9,682 bases of DNA from assembly GCA_016286075.1 (NCBI GenBank), contig JAEERZ010000067.1:1-9682 (forward strand). The letters run 5' to 3'. Below the pieces are notes generated by a model. It saw nothing but the letters and a program-made list of their open reading frames with translations, had not been told where the DNA came from and ran no database searches. Below, in pieces: positions 1 through 6,657 of this stretch; the first letter of the stretch is position 1; each line of letters opens with the position of its first letter. Both the position numbers and the translations under genes were made by a program. The stretch comes from Selenomonadaceae bacterium (GTDB taxonomy: Bacteria; Bacillota; Negativicutes; Selenomonadales; Selenomonadaceae).

Positions 1-186
1 AAGGTCGTCGATACCACTGGTGCGGGAGACGCCTTCTTTTCCGGAACCGTGATGGGGCTCGTTCGCGGCGCAACGCTGGCGGAGGCGTCGGGGTATGGCG
101 CGCGGCTGGCGTCGGCAACCATCAGCCGGGACGAGAACAGCTGCCCGGTGGATAAAGATTTTTTTGTCGTCAATTCTTGGAAATAA
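1..186 (+). CDS. PfkB-family carbohydrate kinase, C-terminal fragment
   Basis: This is the last 61 codons of a gene that begins before the window; the frame is open from base 1 and stops with TAA at 184-186. Residues 4-15 read DTTGAGDAFFSG, which matches PfkB kinase signature 2. In this family the Asp of GAGD (residue 10 here) is the catalytic base that deprotonates the substrate hydroxyl, and the preceding glycines form the anion hole for ATP phosphate transfer. The remaining roughly 45 residues fit the closing helix and short tail of ribokinase-like enzymes. The substrate (ribose, fructose, 1-phosphofructose, adenosine or another) cannot be told from this end. The next gene starts 47 bases downstream with no T-tract terminator between them, so the two are probably co-transcribed. 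Confidence 0.9.
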   Translation, partial: KVVDTTGAGDAFFSGTVMGLVRGATLAEASGYGARLASATISRDENSCPVDKDFFVVNSWK

Positions 187-233
187 AGCGATATACTTTA
201 TCGAAATCTCTATAGAAAGTAAGGGGAAGGAAA

Positions 234-1415
234 ATGCGGTACACAGGAGTAACCTCCAGAGGAATCATCATGCCCATCTTCAAGGAAGGAGACGATCTCG
301 TTTCCCTGATTCGGGACGGTCTGGTCAAGGCGGCCAAAGAGGAAGGCTTTGAGCTTCAGGACAGAGACGTCCTTGGCGTCACGGAGGCCGTGGTGGCCCG
401 GACGCAGGGGAACTACGCCACCGTCCAGCAGATTGCCAAGGACGTTCGCCAAAAGCTTGGCGGGGAAGATATGGGAATCGTGTTCCCAATCCTGAGCCGG
501 AACCGTTTCGCGATTATGCTGCGGGCGCTCAGCATGTCCTGCAAGAAGCTCTATGTGCAGCTTTCTTATCCGTCGGACGAGGTGGGAAACCATCTGATCA
601 GCGTGGACGAGGTGGACGCGAAGAAGATCAACCCTTATACGGAAAGCTTCGACGAGAAGGGATTCCGTGAGACCTTCGGCTTCGACACCGTGCATCCGTT
701 CACCGGAGTGGACTATATCGAATACTACAAGAGCCTCGGAGAGAATATCGAGATCGTATTCTCCAACGATCCCTGTTACATTTTGAAGTATACGAAAAAC
801 GTCATCAACTGCGATATCCACACGCGGAAGCGTACGAAGCGCATCCTGCAGGCGGGTGGCGCGGCGCGCGTCTATAGCTTGGACGACATCATGACCGCCT
901 CGGTGGACGGCAGCGGCTATAACGAGAATTACGGTCTTCTGGGCGCGAACAAGGCGACGGAGGAAAAGGTCAAGCTTTTCCCGAGGGACTGCCAGAGCTT
1001 TGTGGATCGCCTGCAGCAGGAATTGAAGAAGGCCACGGGCAAAAAACTGGAAGTCATGATTTACGGCGACGGCGGCTTCAAGGATCCCGTCGGCGGCATC
1101 TGGGAGCTGGCGGACCCGGTGGTGTCGCCCGCGTACACGGAGGGCCTTAAAGGCACCCCGAACGAATTGAAGATGAAATACTTCGCGGATAACGACCTGA
1201 AGGATTTGAGCGGACAGGCCCTTTCGGAAGCCATGAAAGAGAAAATCAAGGCCAAGGACGCAAACCTTGTGGGGAACATGACCTCCCAGGGAACGACGCC
1301 GAGACAGCTGACGGATCTCTTGGGCAGCCTCTGCGACCTGACCAGCGGCAGCGGAGACCGCGGCACGCCGGTGGTATTGATTCAAAATTACTTCACGAAC
1401 TACGCGACGGAATAA
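234..1415 (+). CDS. CofE-like (coenzyme F420-0:L-glutamate ligase family) protein
   Basis: A 393-residue cytosolic protein with no signal peptide or membrane segment. The N-terminus has the F420-ligase layout: TGVTSRGIIMPIFKEGDDL (residues 4-22), then DRDVLGVTEAVVARTQGN (43-60), equivalent to the CofE strand and loop that usually read like GDvlvvtsKvvSraEG. Further family-like blocks are SNDPCYI (177-183) and YGDGGFKDPVGGIWELADP (277-295). Known CofE adds glutamate to F420-0 using GTP and divalent metal. This protein is longer than archaeal CofE (about 250 residues) and resembles the roughly 390-residue bacterial form that is annotated by homology only. The ATG at 234 follows AAGGGG (221-226) with a 7-base gap. 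An ATG at 270 also has an AGAGG upstream, but starting there would remove the family-like N-terminal block, so 234 is preferred. Substrate and product here are unknown; membership of the fold family is the firm part. Confidence 0.75.
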   Translation: MRYTGVTSRGIIMPIFKEGDDLVSLIRDGLVKAAKEEGFELQDRDVLGVTEAVVARTQGNYATVQQIAKDVRQKLGGEDMGIVFPILSRNRFAIMLRALSMSCKKLYVQLSYPSDEVGNHLISVDEVDAKKINPYTESFDEKGFRETFGFDTVHPFTGVDYIEYYKSLGENIEIVFSNDPCYILKYTKNVINCDIHTRKRTKRILQAGGAARVYSLDDIMTASVDGSGYNENYGLLGANKATEEKVKLFPRDCQSFVDRLQQELKKATGKKLEVMIYGDGGFKDPVGGIWELADPVVSPAYTEGLKGTPNELKMKYFADNDLKDLSGQALSEAMKEKIKAKDANLVGNMTSQGTTPRQLTDLLGSLCDLTSGSGDRGTPVVLIQNYFTNYATE

Positions 1416-1427
1416 GATAAATGAAAA

Positions 1428-1470
1428 GGGACGTCCATGAAGATTAGCGCCTTCATGGGCGTCCCTTTTT
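1428..1470. terminator. Bidirectional intrinsic terminator between convergent genes
   Basis: The arms are GGGACGTCCATGAAG (1428-1442) and CTTCATGGGCGTCCC (1451-1465), a 15-bp stem with a single U-G wobble and an 8-base loop. T5 follows on the plus strand (1466-1470). On the minus strand the stem is followed by TTTT, the complement of AAAA at 1424-1427. It sits 12 bases after the CofE-like stop and 10 bases beyond the stop of the opposing minus-strand gene, so it probably ends both transcripts. Confidence 0.93.
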
Positions 1471-1480
1471 GCCTCTTTAA

Positions 1481-2443
1481 TTATACGATTTCGCAATAGA
1501 CCAGCGTTTGGTTGAGGAGTTGATAGGCGACCTCGCCGAAGGAAACGGGGCCGGCATAGGGCGGCGTTGTTTTGCCCTCCAAATTGCCGTAAAGATAGTT
1601 GAGGATGCAGTTGCAGGAAAATATGGGGGTTCCGGCTCCCGCCGCGTCGATTCTGTTCTTGAACTCTTCGGCGTAATCGGAGACGCGCGTGGCAAAGCGA
1701 TATCCGATGCCTTTGAACACCGGCGCGTAAAGGCCGACCTTGCCGTTTTCCACCGCCTTGATGGAGGTATTGATGTAAACGCCGTTGTAGTCCGCCACCA
1801 GCGGCATCTGCGTGTCGAGGTTCTTCCTTTGGATATACTCGGCAAAGTTGACCTTCTGGCCGTTCACAAAGCACGTGGAAACGTCCAGCTCGTTTTCGGG
1901 GAACGTAATCGTCGGGTCGGTCTTGTCGTCCTCGAAAATGTTGACGAGGTTGATCATCGCGGTTTTTCCCTTCGGCAGCCGGATATACATTGCCACCGCC
2001 TTGTCCGTGTAGGATTCGCCCGTCGTGCCGTCGAAGACCTTCGCTTCGCCGCCTGTGTTCAGATCGAGACCGGAAACCCAGCCGACGGTCGGATGCATCA
2101 GGAGTTCCTCCACGTCGGGCGCTTCTTTCGCGTATTTCGCCGCCACAGCCGAGCCGAAGGGCAGGATCAGCATGGTCAGGCCGTTATCGTAGCACTCCTC
2201 GACAATCTGAAAGATATTGTATTTGCCGTACACCGCAACTTGTATTTCTTCCGCGAAATCAAACTCGTTGACAAAGAGCTTGTCCTTCGTGAAAATGCCG
2301 CCGTCCTCGGCGATAAAGTAAGGCGTGGTACCGCCGATCCAGTTCCCGGTCGGCAGCTTGGCCAGCAGGGATTCGTCCGCCGCGATATGCAGCGTCTTGC
2401 CTTCTTTGATCAAGCTGGTCGCTTTATCTAACGTAACAAGCAT
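1481..2443 (-). CDS. Conserved protein with FIST-like ends (possibly DUF6976)
   Basis: A 320-residue soluble protein with no signal peptide or membrane helix. I do not recognise it with certainty; it recalls the uncharacterised family I know as DUF6976. Near the N-terminus, LPTGNWIGGTTPYFIAEDGG (residues 30-49) looks like the FIST_N core, where a strand runs into a G-x-T-T/S turn. At the C-terminus, PIFSCNC (273-279), GPVSFGEVAYQLLNQTLVY (298-316) resembles the FIST_C ending, with its FSC box, G-x-x-x-GE and NQTL motifs. FIST domains are predicted cytosolic sensors of small ligands and often accompany signalling genes. The start is placed at the ATG at 2441-2443 because AGGAG (complement of 2451-2455) lies 7 bases upstream. 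An upstream in-frame start at 2473 would add MSRLRKRRIT, overlap the preceding gene and lack such a site. It is the second gene of a two-gene operon, 26 bases after the small gene. The FIST relationship is inference. Confidence 0.8.
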   Translation of the reverse strand: MLVTLDKATSLIKEGKTLHIAADESLLAKLPTGNWIGGTTPYFIAEDGGIFTKDKLFVNEFDFAEEIQVAVYGKYNIFQIVEECYDNGLTMLILPFGSAVAAKYAKEAPDVEELLMHPTVGWVSGLDLNTGGEAKVFDGTTGESYTDKAVAMYIRLPKGKTAMINLVNIFEDDKTDPTITFPENELDVSTCFVNGQKVNFAEYIQRKNLDTQMPLVADYNGVYINTSIKAVENGKVGLYAPVFKGIGYRFATRVSDYAEEFKNRIDAAGAGTPIFSCNCILNYLYGNLEGKTTPPYAGPVSFGEVAYQLLNQTLVYCEIV

Positions 2444-2469
2444 CGTGATTCTCCTCTTTCTCAATCGAC

Positions 2470-2688
2470 TCAAAGCGACGCGATTTTGTCAAATTCGTCG
2501 CCCAGAACCGCCGCATATCTCGTCATGAATTCGTCCATTTCCCTGATACAGGCGGGCATACTGTTGGGATCGGCTTCCCATTTTCTCTGGAGCCTGCTGA
2601 TGAGCATATTAAGCGCGAGATTTGGTGAGAAAAACTTGATGTTTCCTTTGATAATCTCTTCGAGCTTCGCCTGTATATTCGGCGCCAT
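2470..2688 (-). CDS. Small helical protein of unknown function
   Basis: A 72-residue protein, not recognised. It begins MAPNIQAKLEEIIKGN and looks almost wholly helical, with amphipathic stretches at about residues 5-15, 24-38 and 47-70; the middle carries LQRKWEADPNSMP (33-45). It has no signal peptide, no membrane segment and one Cys (C47), so it is neither a redox nor a metal-binding candidate. GGGAGG (complement of 2698-2703) lies 9 bases before the ATG. It is the first gene after the minus-strand promoter at 2779-2809 and is followed after 26 bases by the FIST-like gene. The tight pairing suggests a partner or regulator of that protein. That it is a real gene rests on the ribosome site, the promoter and the operon layout. 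Confidence 0.72.
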   Translation of the reverse strand: MAPNIQAKLEEIIKGNIKFFSPNLALNMLISRLQRKWEADPNSMPACIREMDEFMTRYAAVLGDEFDKIASL

Positions 2689-2691
2689 AAA

Positions 2692-2705
2692 AAGGGGCCT
2701 CCCTT
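2692..2705 (-). promoter_or_regulatory. Small hairpin covering the ribosome site of the 72-residue gene
   Basis: On the minus strand AAGGG-AGGC-CCCTT forms a 5-bp stem with a 4-base loop. It includes the Shine-Dalgarno bases GGGAGG and is followed at once by T5 and the ATG. Such a stem could dampen initiation or act as a weak pause or terminator. The stem is short, so an effect is uncertain. Confidence 0.35.
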
Positions 2706-2778
2706 CTGGGTTTGAATTTTTGCCGTTTCATAAACCCGCAGTAATCCGACGTATGATTTTTCAGAAAATCTTACCTTA

Positions 2779-2809
2779 AATATATCATATCCATATAAGG
2801 GCAAGTCAA
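2779..2809 (-). promoter_or_regulatory. Sigma-A-like promoter of the small/FIST-like operon
   Basis: On the minus strand TTGACT (complement of 2804-2809) is followed after 17 bases by GATATA (2781-2786); an alternative -10, TATATT (2779-2784), lies 19 bases away. Transcription would start near 2772 and give a leader of about 85 bases before the small gene. The surrounding AT-rich stretch contrasts with the GC-rich coding DNA. Confidence 0.7.
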
Positions 2810-2853
2810 GTGCATGAATTGCTTTTTTTAGCATGGATTTTCATCTTTTCGCG

Positions 2854-2862
2854 TGGTATAAT
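2854..2862 (+). promoter_or_regulatory. Extended -10 promoter of serA
   Basis: TGG-TATAAT gives a perfect -10 box (2857-2862) with the TGn extension. The matching -35 window (2834-2839, TGGATT) is poor, which extended -10 promoters tolerate. The start would be near 2869, leaving a leader of about 55 bases. I see no T-box or other riboswitch in so short a leader. Confidence 0.7.
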
Positions 2863-2923
2863 AAACAACGGAATTTAGTTTTTGCAAGTATATAGAATTC
2901 AAAATGAGGGGGAGAAGCGTCAA

Positions 2924-4510
2924 ATGAAAGTTTTGGCAGCAGACGGCGTCTCGGCGCGCGGTATTGAGATTTTGCGGGAGGCGGGCTTTGAAGTCGACGT
3001 CAAAGACAAAATCTCGGCGGACGAGCTGGTTGCGACCATCGGGAATTACGACGCGCTGATTGTGCGTTCCGCGTCAAAGGTGACGAAGGACGTGCTGGCA
3101 GCGGCAAAGAATCTGAAGATTATCGGCCGCGCGGGCGTCGGCGTGGATAATATCGATGTGCCGGAGGCTACGAACCGGGGCATTATCGTCATCAATTCTC
3201 CGGGCGGCAATACGACGGCGGCGACGGAGCACACGATGGGCATGATGCTGGCGATGGCACGCCATATCGCGATTGCAAATGAAACTACCCAGAAGGGCGA
3301 GTGGAACCGCAAGAAGTACACGGGCGTCGAGCTGATGGGCAAGACCCTCGGCATCGTCGGCCTCGGCCGTATCGGCAGCGGCATTGCGAAGCGCGCGGCG
3401 GCGTTCGGCATGACGGTCATCGGCTACGACCCGTATGTGAACGAGGAACGGGCGCAGGCGATGGGCATCGAGCTCGTCGACCTTGAGGGCATCATCACGC
3501 GGTCGGATTTCGTGACCGTCCATATGCCGCTGACCAACGAGACCCGGGATATGTTCAACAAGGACAATATCGCGCGCATGAAGAAGGGCGTGCGCTTCGT
3601 GAATTGCGCGCGCGGCGGCATCATCAACGAGCAGGATCTCGCCGACGCGGTGAAGAGCGGACAGGTCGCGGGCGCGGCTGTGGACGTGTTCACTTCGGAG
3701 CCGCTGGCGGAGGACAATCCGCTCCGTGGCGTTCCGGGCATCACGCTGACGCCGCATCTCGGCGCGTCCACGGTGGAGGCGCAGATCGGCGTCTCCATCG
3801 ACGTGGCGGAAGGTATTGTCGCGGCGCTGAAAGGCGAGCCGGTCATGACGGCAGTGAACATGGCTCCTGTGTCCGCGCAGGCGATGAACGTGATCAAGCC
3901 GTTCTTCGATCTGGCGGAGCGGCTCGGATGCATGGCGACGGCTCTCGCCGAGGGCGCAGTCACGGCGGTGGAAGTAGAGTATACGGGCGAGATCACAGAC
4001 GTGAATACGAAACTCCTGACGACGGCGGTGCTGAAAGGCATGCTGACGCCGATTCTCGAAACGAACGTGAACTTCGTCAACGCGCCGGGACTCGCCAAGG
4101 AACGCAACATTTCCGTGCGCGAGGTCAAGAGCAAGGAGACGGCGGACTACGCGAACACGATCCGCGTGAAGGCGACGGCGGAGAAGAAGGGCGTCGTGCT
4201 GGCGGGCGCGCTGTTCGGCTCGGAAGGCCGCATCGTCGAGATCGACGGATACCGCGTAGACCTCGACCCGCACAAGCATATCATGATTTGCCCGCATATC
4301 AACCGGCCCGGCGTGATCGGCAAGGTCGGCTCAATCATGGGCGCGGCTAACATCAATATCAGCGGCATGCAGGTCGGCCATACGGACAAAGAGGGAACGA
4401 ATCTGATGGTGCTGACGGTGGACAGCGACGTCCCGGCGAACGTGCTGAAGGAAGTCACGGCGCTCGACGGCATCTTCGGAGCGAAGATGATAAATCTGAA
4501 CGTGATCTGA
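2924..4510 (+). CDS. serA: D-3-phosphoglycerate dehydrogenase
   Basis: A 528-residue enzyme that oxidises 3-phosphoglycerate to 3-phosphohydroxypyruvate with NAD, the first step of serine synthesis in the cytosol. The NAD-binding motif GLGRIG is at 146-151, with the Asp that binds the ribose in GYDP (169). The catalytic set is visible: Arg in NCARGG (R230), Glu in TSEP (E259) and His in TPHLG (H278). Residues from about 318 to 445 form the intervening domain of the long SerA type, and a single ACT domain closes the protein (about 453-528, with NRPGVIGKVGSIMGAANINI at 460-479), where serine feedback is expected. Length matches the long form of about 525-530. The ATG at 2924 has GGGGGAG (2908-2914) 9 bases upstream; an in-frame TTG at 2882 would add 14 residues without a ribosome site. 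It stands alone between its own promoter and terminator; no serC-like aminotransferase lies beside it. Confidence 0.97.
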   Translation: MKVLAADGVSARGIEILREAGFEVDVKDKISADELVATIGNYDALIVRSASKVTKDVLAAAKNLKIIGRAGVGVDNIDVPEATNRGIIVINSPGGNTTAATEHTMGMMLAMARHIAIANETTQKGEWNRKKYTGVELMGKTLGIVGLGRIGSGIAKRAAAFGMTVIGYDPYVNEERAQAMGIELVDLEGIITRSDFVTVHMPLTNETRDMFNKDNIARMKKGVRFVNCARGGIINEQDLADAVKSGQVAGAAVDVFTSEPLAEDNPLRGVPGITLTPHLGASTVEAQIGVSIDVAEGIVAALKGEPVMTAVNMAPVSAQAMNVIKPFFDLAERLGCMATALAEGAVTAVEVEYTGEITDVNTKLLTTAVLKGMLTPILETNVNFVNAPGLAKERNISVREVKSKETADYANTIRVKATAEKKGVVLAGALFGSEGRIVEIDGYRVDLDPHKHIMICPHINRPGVIGKVGSIMGAANINISGMQVGHTDKEGTNLMVLTVDSDVPANVLKEVTALDGIFGAKMINLNVI

Positions 4511-4519
4511 CGATAGAAG

Positions 4520-4547
4520 TAAATATTGTAAGCAAGTTTGCCGAAAC
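4520..4547 (+). promoter_or_regulatory. Candidate sigma-28 (SigD/FliA-type) promoter for MCP1
   Basis: TAAA (4520-4523) is followed after 16 bases by GCCGAAAC (4540-4547), against the flagellar sigma-28 pattern TAAA, about 15 bases, GCCGATAA: all four -35 bases and six of eight -10 bases match. Chemoreceptor genes are typical targets of this sigma factor. The predicted start, near 4553-4555, lies just before the serA terminator stem, which is odd. No convincing sigma-A promoter was seen between serA and MCP1. Confidence 0.5.
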
Positions 4548-4558
4548 ACGATTTCGGG

Positions 4559-4588
4559 AGCGGCGTCCTGCGGGGCGCCGCTTTTTTT
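4559..4588 (+). terminator. Intrinsic terminator after serA
   Basis: AGCGGCGTCC (4559-4568) pairs with GGGCGCCGCT (4573-4582) around a TGCG loop; the 10-bp stem has one wobble pair, and the T tract runs 4582-4588. A second small hairpin, CCGAAA/TTTCGG (4541-4557), lies directly before it. It sits 48 bases after the serA stop and 25 bases before the MCP1 start. Confidence 0.88.
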
Positions 4589-4612
4589 ATAGGGCAAAAG
4601 GAGCGATGAACA

Positions 4613-6589
4613 ATGGGCGTAAGACAGAAATTTTTCGCATTGGCTGGCATCGCCGGCGCCATCATGGCGATCGTTTCCATCATCGGGTATTTCACGGCGA
4701 CGGATGCGCTGAAAAGCACCAAGGAGAAGGAGATTGTCGCGGTCATTACGGCGGCGGCGGACGAGGCCGAGGGCTGGATGCTGGAAAAGGCGCAGTACGG
4801 CGAGGCGACGGCGCGGATGCTCAGTTCGTTTTCCGCGCAGGACGAGGCGATTGTGCGCCGCAAGGAAATGACGGCGACCTACAAGGGCGATAAGGACATC
4901 ATCGACATCACCCACGCGATGGACGACGGCTACTGCGTGTCTTATGCCGAGGGCGATATCACGAAGGACGCTGACTGGACGAAGCGCGAATGGTTCGTCG
5001 ACGCGAAGAAGGCGGGCAAGCTCATTTTCACCGATCCGTACCGCGACAGCTCCACGAATAAGCTCTGCATCACGGCGGCTTTGCCGTATACGCGGCAGGG
5101 CGCGAAGGGCGGCGTCATCTGCGAAGACATCAGCATGGACGCCATCGAGGCGCAGGTCAAGAAAATCAAGTATGAGGGCGAAGGCAAGGGCATGATCCTG
5201 AACCCGGCGACGGGCATCATCATCGCGTCGGCGGACGACGAGGAGACGTTGAAGAAAATCTCGGAGAACGCGGTGCTGAAGGATCATATCGCGGAAATGG
5301 CGCAGAAGAAGGAAGGCTATTTCATTTCCACGGCGAGCGGTTCGGAGCGCGTCATCGGCTATAAGACGATGGCGTCGACAGGCTGGATCGTGGCGGTGGG
5401 CGCTCCGTCGGATTTCGTCTTTGCCGAGATTGGGAAACTGCGTATGCTGTATGGTATCCTGACCGTGGTCGGCATTGTGCTGATTGTCGTTGCGCTGCTT
5501 TACGCGTCGAACACCATCGTCAAGAACATTCTCGGCCTGACCGGGCATATCGACGAAATGGCGAAGGGCAACCTGCGCCTCGAGCCGCTGGCAGTGACCT
5601 CGAACGACGAGTTTGGCCAGATGGCGACGGGCTTCAACAATATGAACAAAAATATCCGCAGCCTGATCCAGCAAATGATGCACAGCTCGGAGCAGGTGGC
5701 GGCGAGCTCCGAGGAATTGACGGCCAGTTCGCAGCAGGCGGCGGAGGCGGCGACCCACGTTGCGGAGACCGTTACCGGGGTCGCGGGCGGCATGGACAAG
5801 CAGCTTACCAGCGTCGACCAGGCGAAGCAGAACATCGACGCGGCCTTCATCGACATCAACGCGATGACGGAAAAGGCGGCGACGGTCACGGAAAACACAG
5901 AGCAGATGGCGGGCGCGGCGGACCACGGCGCGGAGCTCATGCGGAACGCCATGGATAAGATGAACGGCATCGAGCAGAGCGTTTCCAATTCCGCCGAAGT
6001 CGTCAAGAAGCTTGGCGAGAACTCGAAGCAGATCGGCGCGATTGTCGAAAGCATCTCGGCTATCGCCGACCAGACGAACCTCCTTGCGCTGAACGCGGCT
6101 ATCGAGGCGGCGCGGGCCGGCGAGGCAGGCAGAGGTTTCTCCGTCGTGGCGGAGGAAGTCCGGAAACTTGCCGAGCAGTCCCAGCAGTCGGCGGAGGAAA
6201 TCAAGCAGCGCATCGAGGTCATTCAGGGCGACACGGAAGAAGCGGTCGTCGCGATGGAAGCCGGTACGAACGAAGTTGCCCTCGGCACGCAGGCAATCCG
6301 GGAAGTCGGGGAGCAGTTCCAGGATATCACGAATCGGGTCACGTCGATCAAGTCGGAGATGGAAGAAATCAACCGCGAGGTGCAGACGGTGTCGAAAGGC
6401 ATGCAGGGCATCGTCGAGGCGATGGACGTCATCGACGAGGTGAGCCGCTCGACGAGCGAGGAAACGCAGACTATTTCGGCGGCGGCGCAGGAGCAGTCGG
6501 CGTCGAGCCAGGAGATCGCGTCGGCGTCTCATTCGCTGGCGGACCTTGCCACAGAGCTGCAGGACGCGACGGGCAAATTCAAGGTATAA
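4613..6589 (+). CDS. Methyl-accepting chemotaxis protein, dCACHE-HAMP-MA (MCP1)
   Basis: A complete 658-residue membrane chemoreceptor. Helix 1 spans about residues 7-28 and helix 2 about 278-298; between them lies a roughly 245-residue extracytoplasmic double-CACHE domain. A HAMP linker follows (about 300-352), then the signalling coiled coil, whose tip is IADQTNLLALNAAIEAARAG (484-503), the CheA/CheW contact region; GRGFSVVAEEVRKLAEQS (507-524) follows. Pocket residues that recall the dCACHE amino-acid motif are R125, W127, Y143, D145 and D172, with Phe at 128 where Tyr is usual, so an amine or amino-acid ligand is possible but unproven. The C-terminus (GKFKV) has no NWETF-type CheR tether. 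AAGGAG (4598-4603) lies 9 bases before the ATG. Expression may come from the sigma-28-like site at 4520-4547. It converges on the GGDEF gene and is paralogous to MCP2. Confidence 0.96.
   Translation: MGVRQKFFALAGIAGAIMAIVSIIGYFTATDALKSTKEKEIVAVITAAADEAEGWMLEKAQYGEATARMLSSFSAQDEAIVRRKEMTATYKGDKDIIDITHAMDDGYCVSYAEGDITKDADWTKREWFVDAKKAGKLIFTDPYRDSSTNKLCITAALPYTRQGAKGGVICEDISMDAIEAQVKKIKYEGEGKGMILNPATGIIIASADDEETLKKISENAVLKDHIAEMAQKKEGYFISTASGSERVIGYKTMASTGWIVAVGAPSDFVFAEIGKLRMLYGILTVVGIVLIVVALLYASNTIVKNILGLTGHIDEMAKGNLRLEPLAVTSNDEFGQMATGFNNMNKNIRSLIQQMMHSSEQVAASSEELTASSQQAAEAATHVAETVTGVAGGMDKQLTSVDQAKQNIDAAFIDINAMTEKAATVTENTEQMAGAADHGAELMRNAMDKMNGIEQSVSNSAEVVKKLGENSKQIGAIVESISAIADQTNLLALNAAIEAARAGEAGRGFSVVAEEVRKLAEQSQQSAEEIKQRIEVIQGDTEEAVVAMEAGTNEVALGTQAIREVGEQFQDITNRVTSIKSEMEEINREVQTVSKGMQGIVEAMDVIDEVSRSTSEETQTISAAAQEQSASSQEIASASHSLADLATELQDATGKFKV
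5669..6097 (+). repeat. Paralogous direct repeat, copy 1 (MCP signalling domain)
   Basis: This 429-base, 143-codon stretch of MCP1 aligns without gaps to 9254-9682 in MCP2, 3585 bases downstream. By eye about 14 of 143 residues differ. Exact DNA blocks of more than 20 bases are shared, for instance around 6008-6033 and at 6071-6097. The copies are in the same orientation, so they could recombine. Confidence 0.8.
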
Positions 6590-6618
6590 GCGGTATAGCA
6601 GAAAAGACAAGGCATAAT

Positions 6619-6648
6619 AAAAGGCGGCGCTTTCGGCGCCGCCTTTTT
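6619..6648. terminator. Bidirectional intrinsic terminator between MCP1 and the GGDEF gene
   Basis: AAGGCGGCGC (6621-6630) pairs with GCGCCGCCTT (6636-6645) around a 5-base loop, with T tract 6644-6648 on the plus strand. On the minus strand the stem is followed by TTTT and then ATTATG. It lies about 30 bases after the MCP1 stop and 10 bases past the stop of the opposing cyclase gene, so it can serve both. Confidence 0.92.
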
Positions 6649-6657
6649 ATAATCGTG

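Noticed and set aside
183..203. Hairpin between the kinase fragment and the CofE-like gene as a terminator
   Set aside because: The stems possible here (ATAAAG/CTTTAT or CGATA/TATCG) are short and AT-rich with no T tract, so co-transcription is more likely.
210..1874. Open frame of about 554 codons on the minus strand, opposite the CofE-like gene
   Set aside because: It crosses the strong terminator at 1428-1470 and overlaps two better-supported genes; the composition is that of an antisense shadow.
1508..2431. Open frame of about 307 codons on the plus strand, opposite the FIST-like gene
   Set aside because: Shadow of a gene that has a good ribosome site, promoter and terminator; this frame has none.
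2523..2834. 103-codon minus-strand frame overlapping the 72-residue gene
   Set aside because: Its start lies upstream of the operon promoter -10, and it lacks the ribosome site that the 72-residue frame has.
2904..2927. Seven-codon mini-frame (MRGRSVK) ending in an ATGA overlap with the serA start
   Set aside because: No Shine-Dalgarno sequence precedes its ATG and it carries no serine or other attenuator-type codon run; it is most simply the serA ribosome site read by chance.
3074..4297. Open frame of about 407 codons on the minus strand, opposite serA
   Set aside because: Arg/His-rich shadow of serA with no ribosome site or promoter.
4331..6610. Open frame of about 759 codons on the minus strand, opposite MCP1
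   Set aside because: It is rich in Arg, His, Leu and Asp in a shadow pattern of GC-rich coding DNA, runs through terminators, lacks a ribosome site and lies exactly against an unmistakable chemoreceptor gene.
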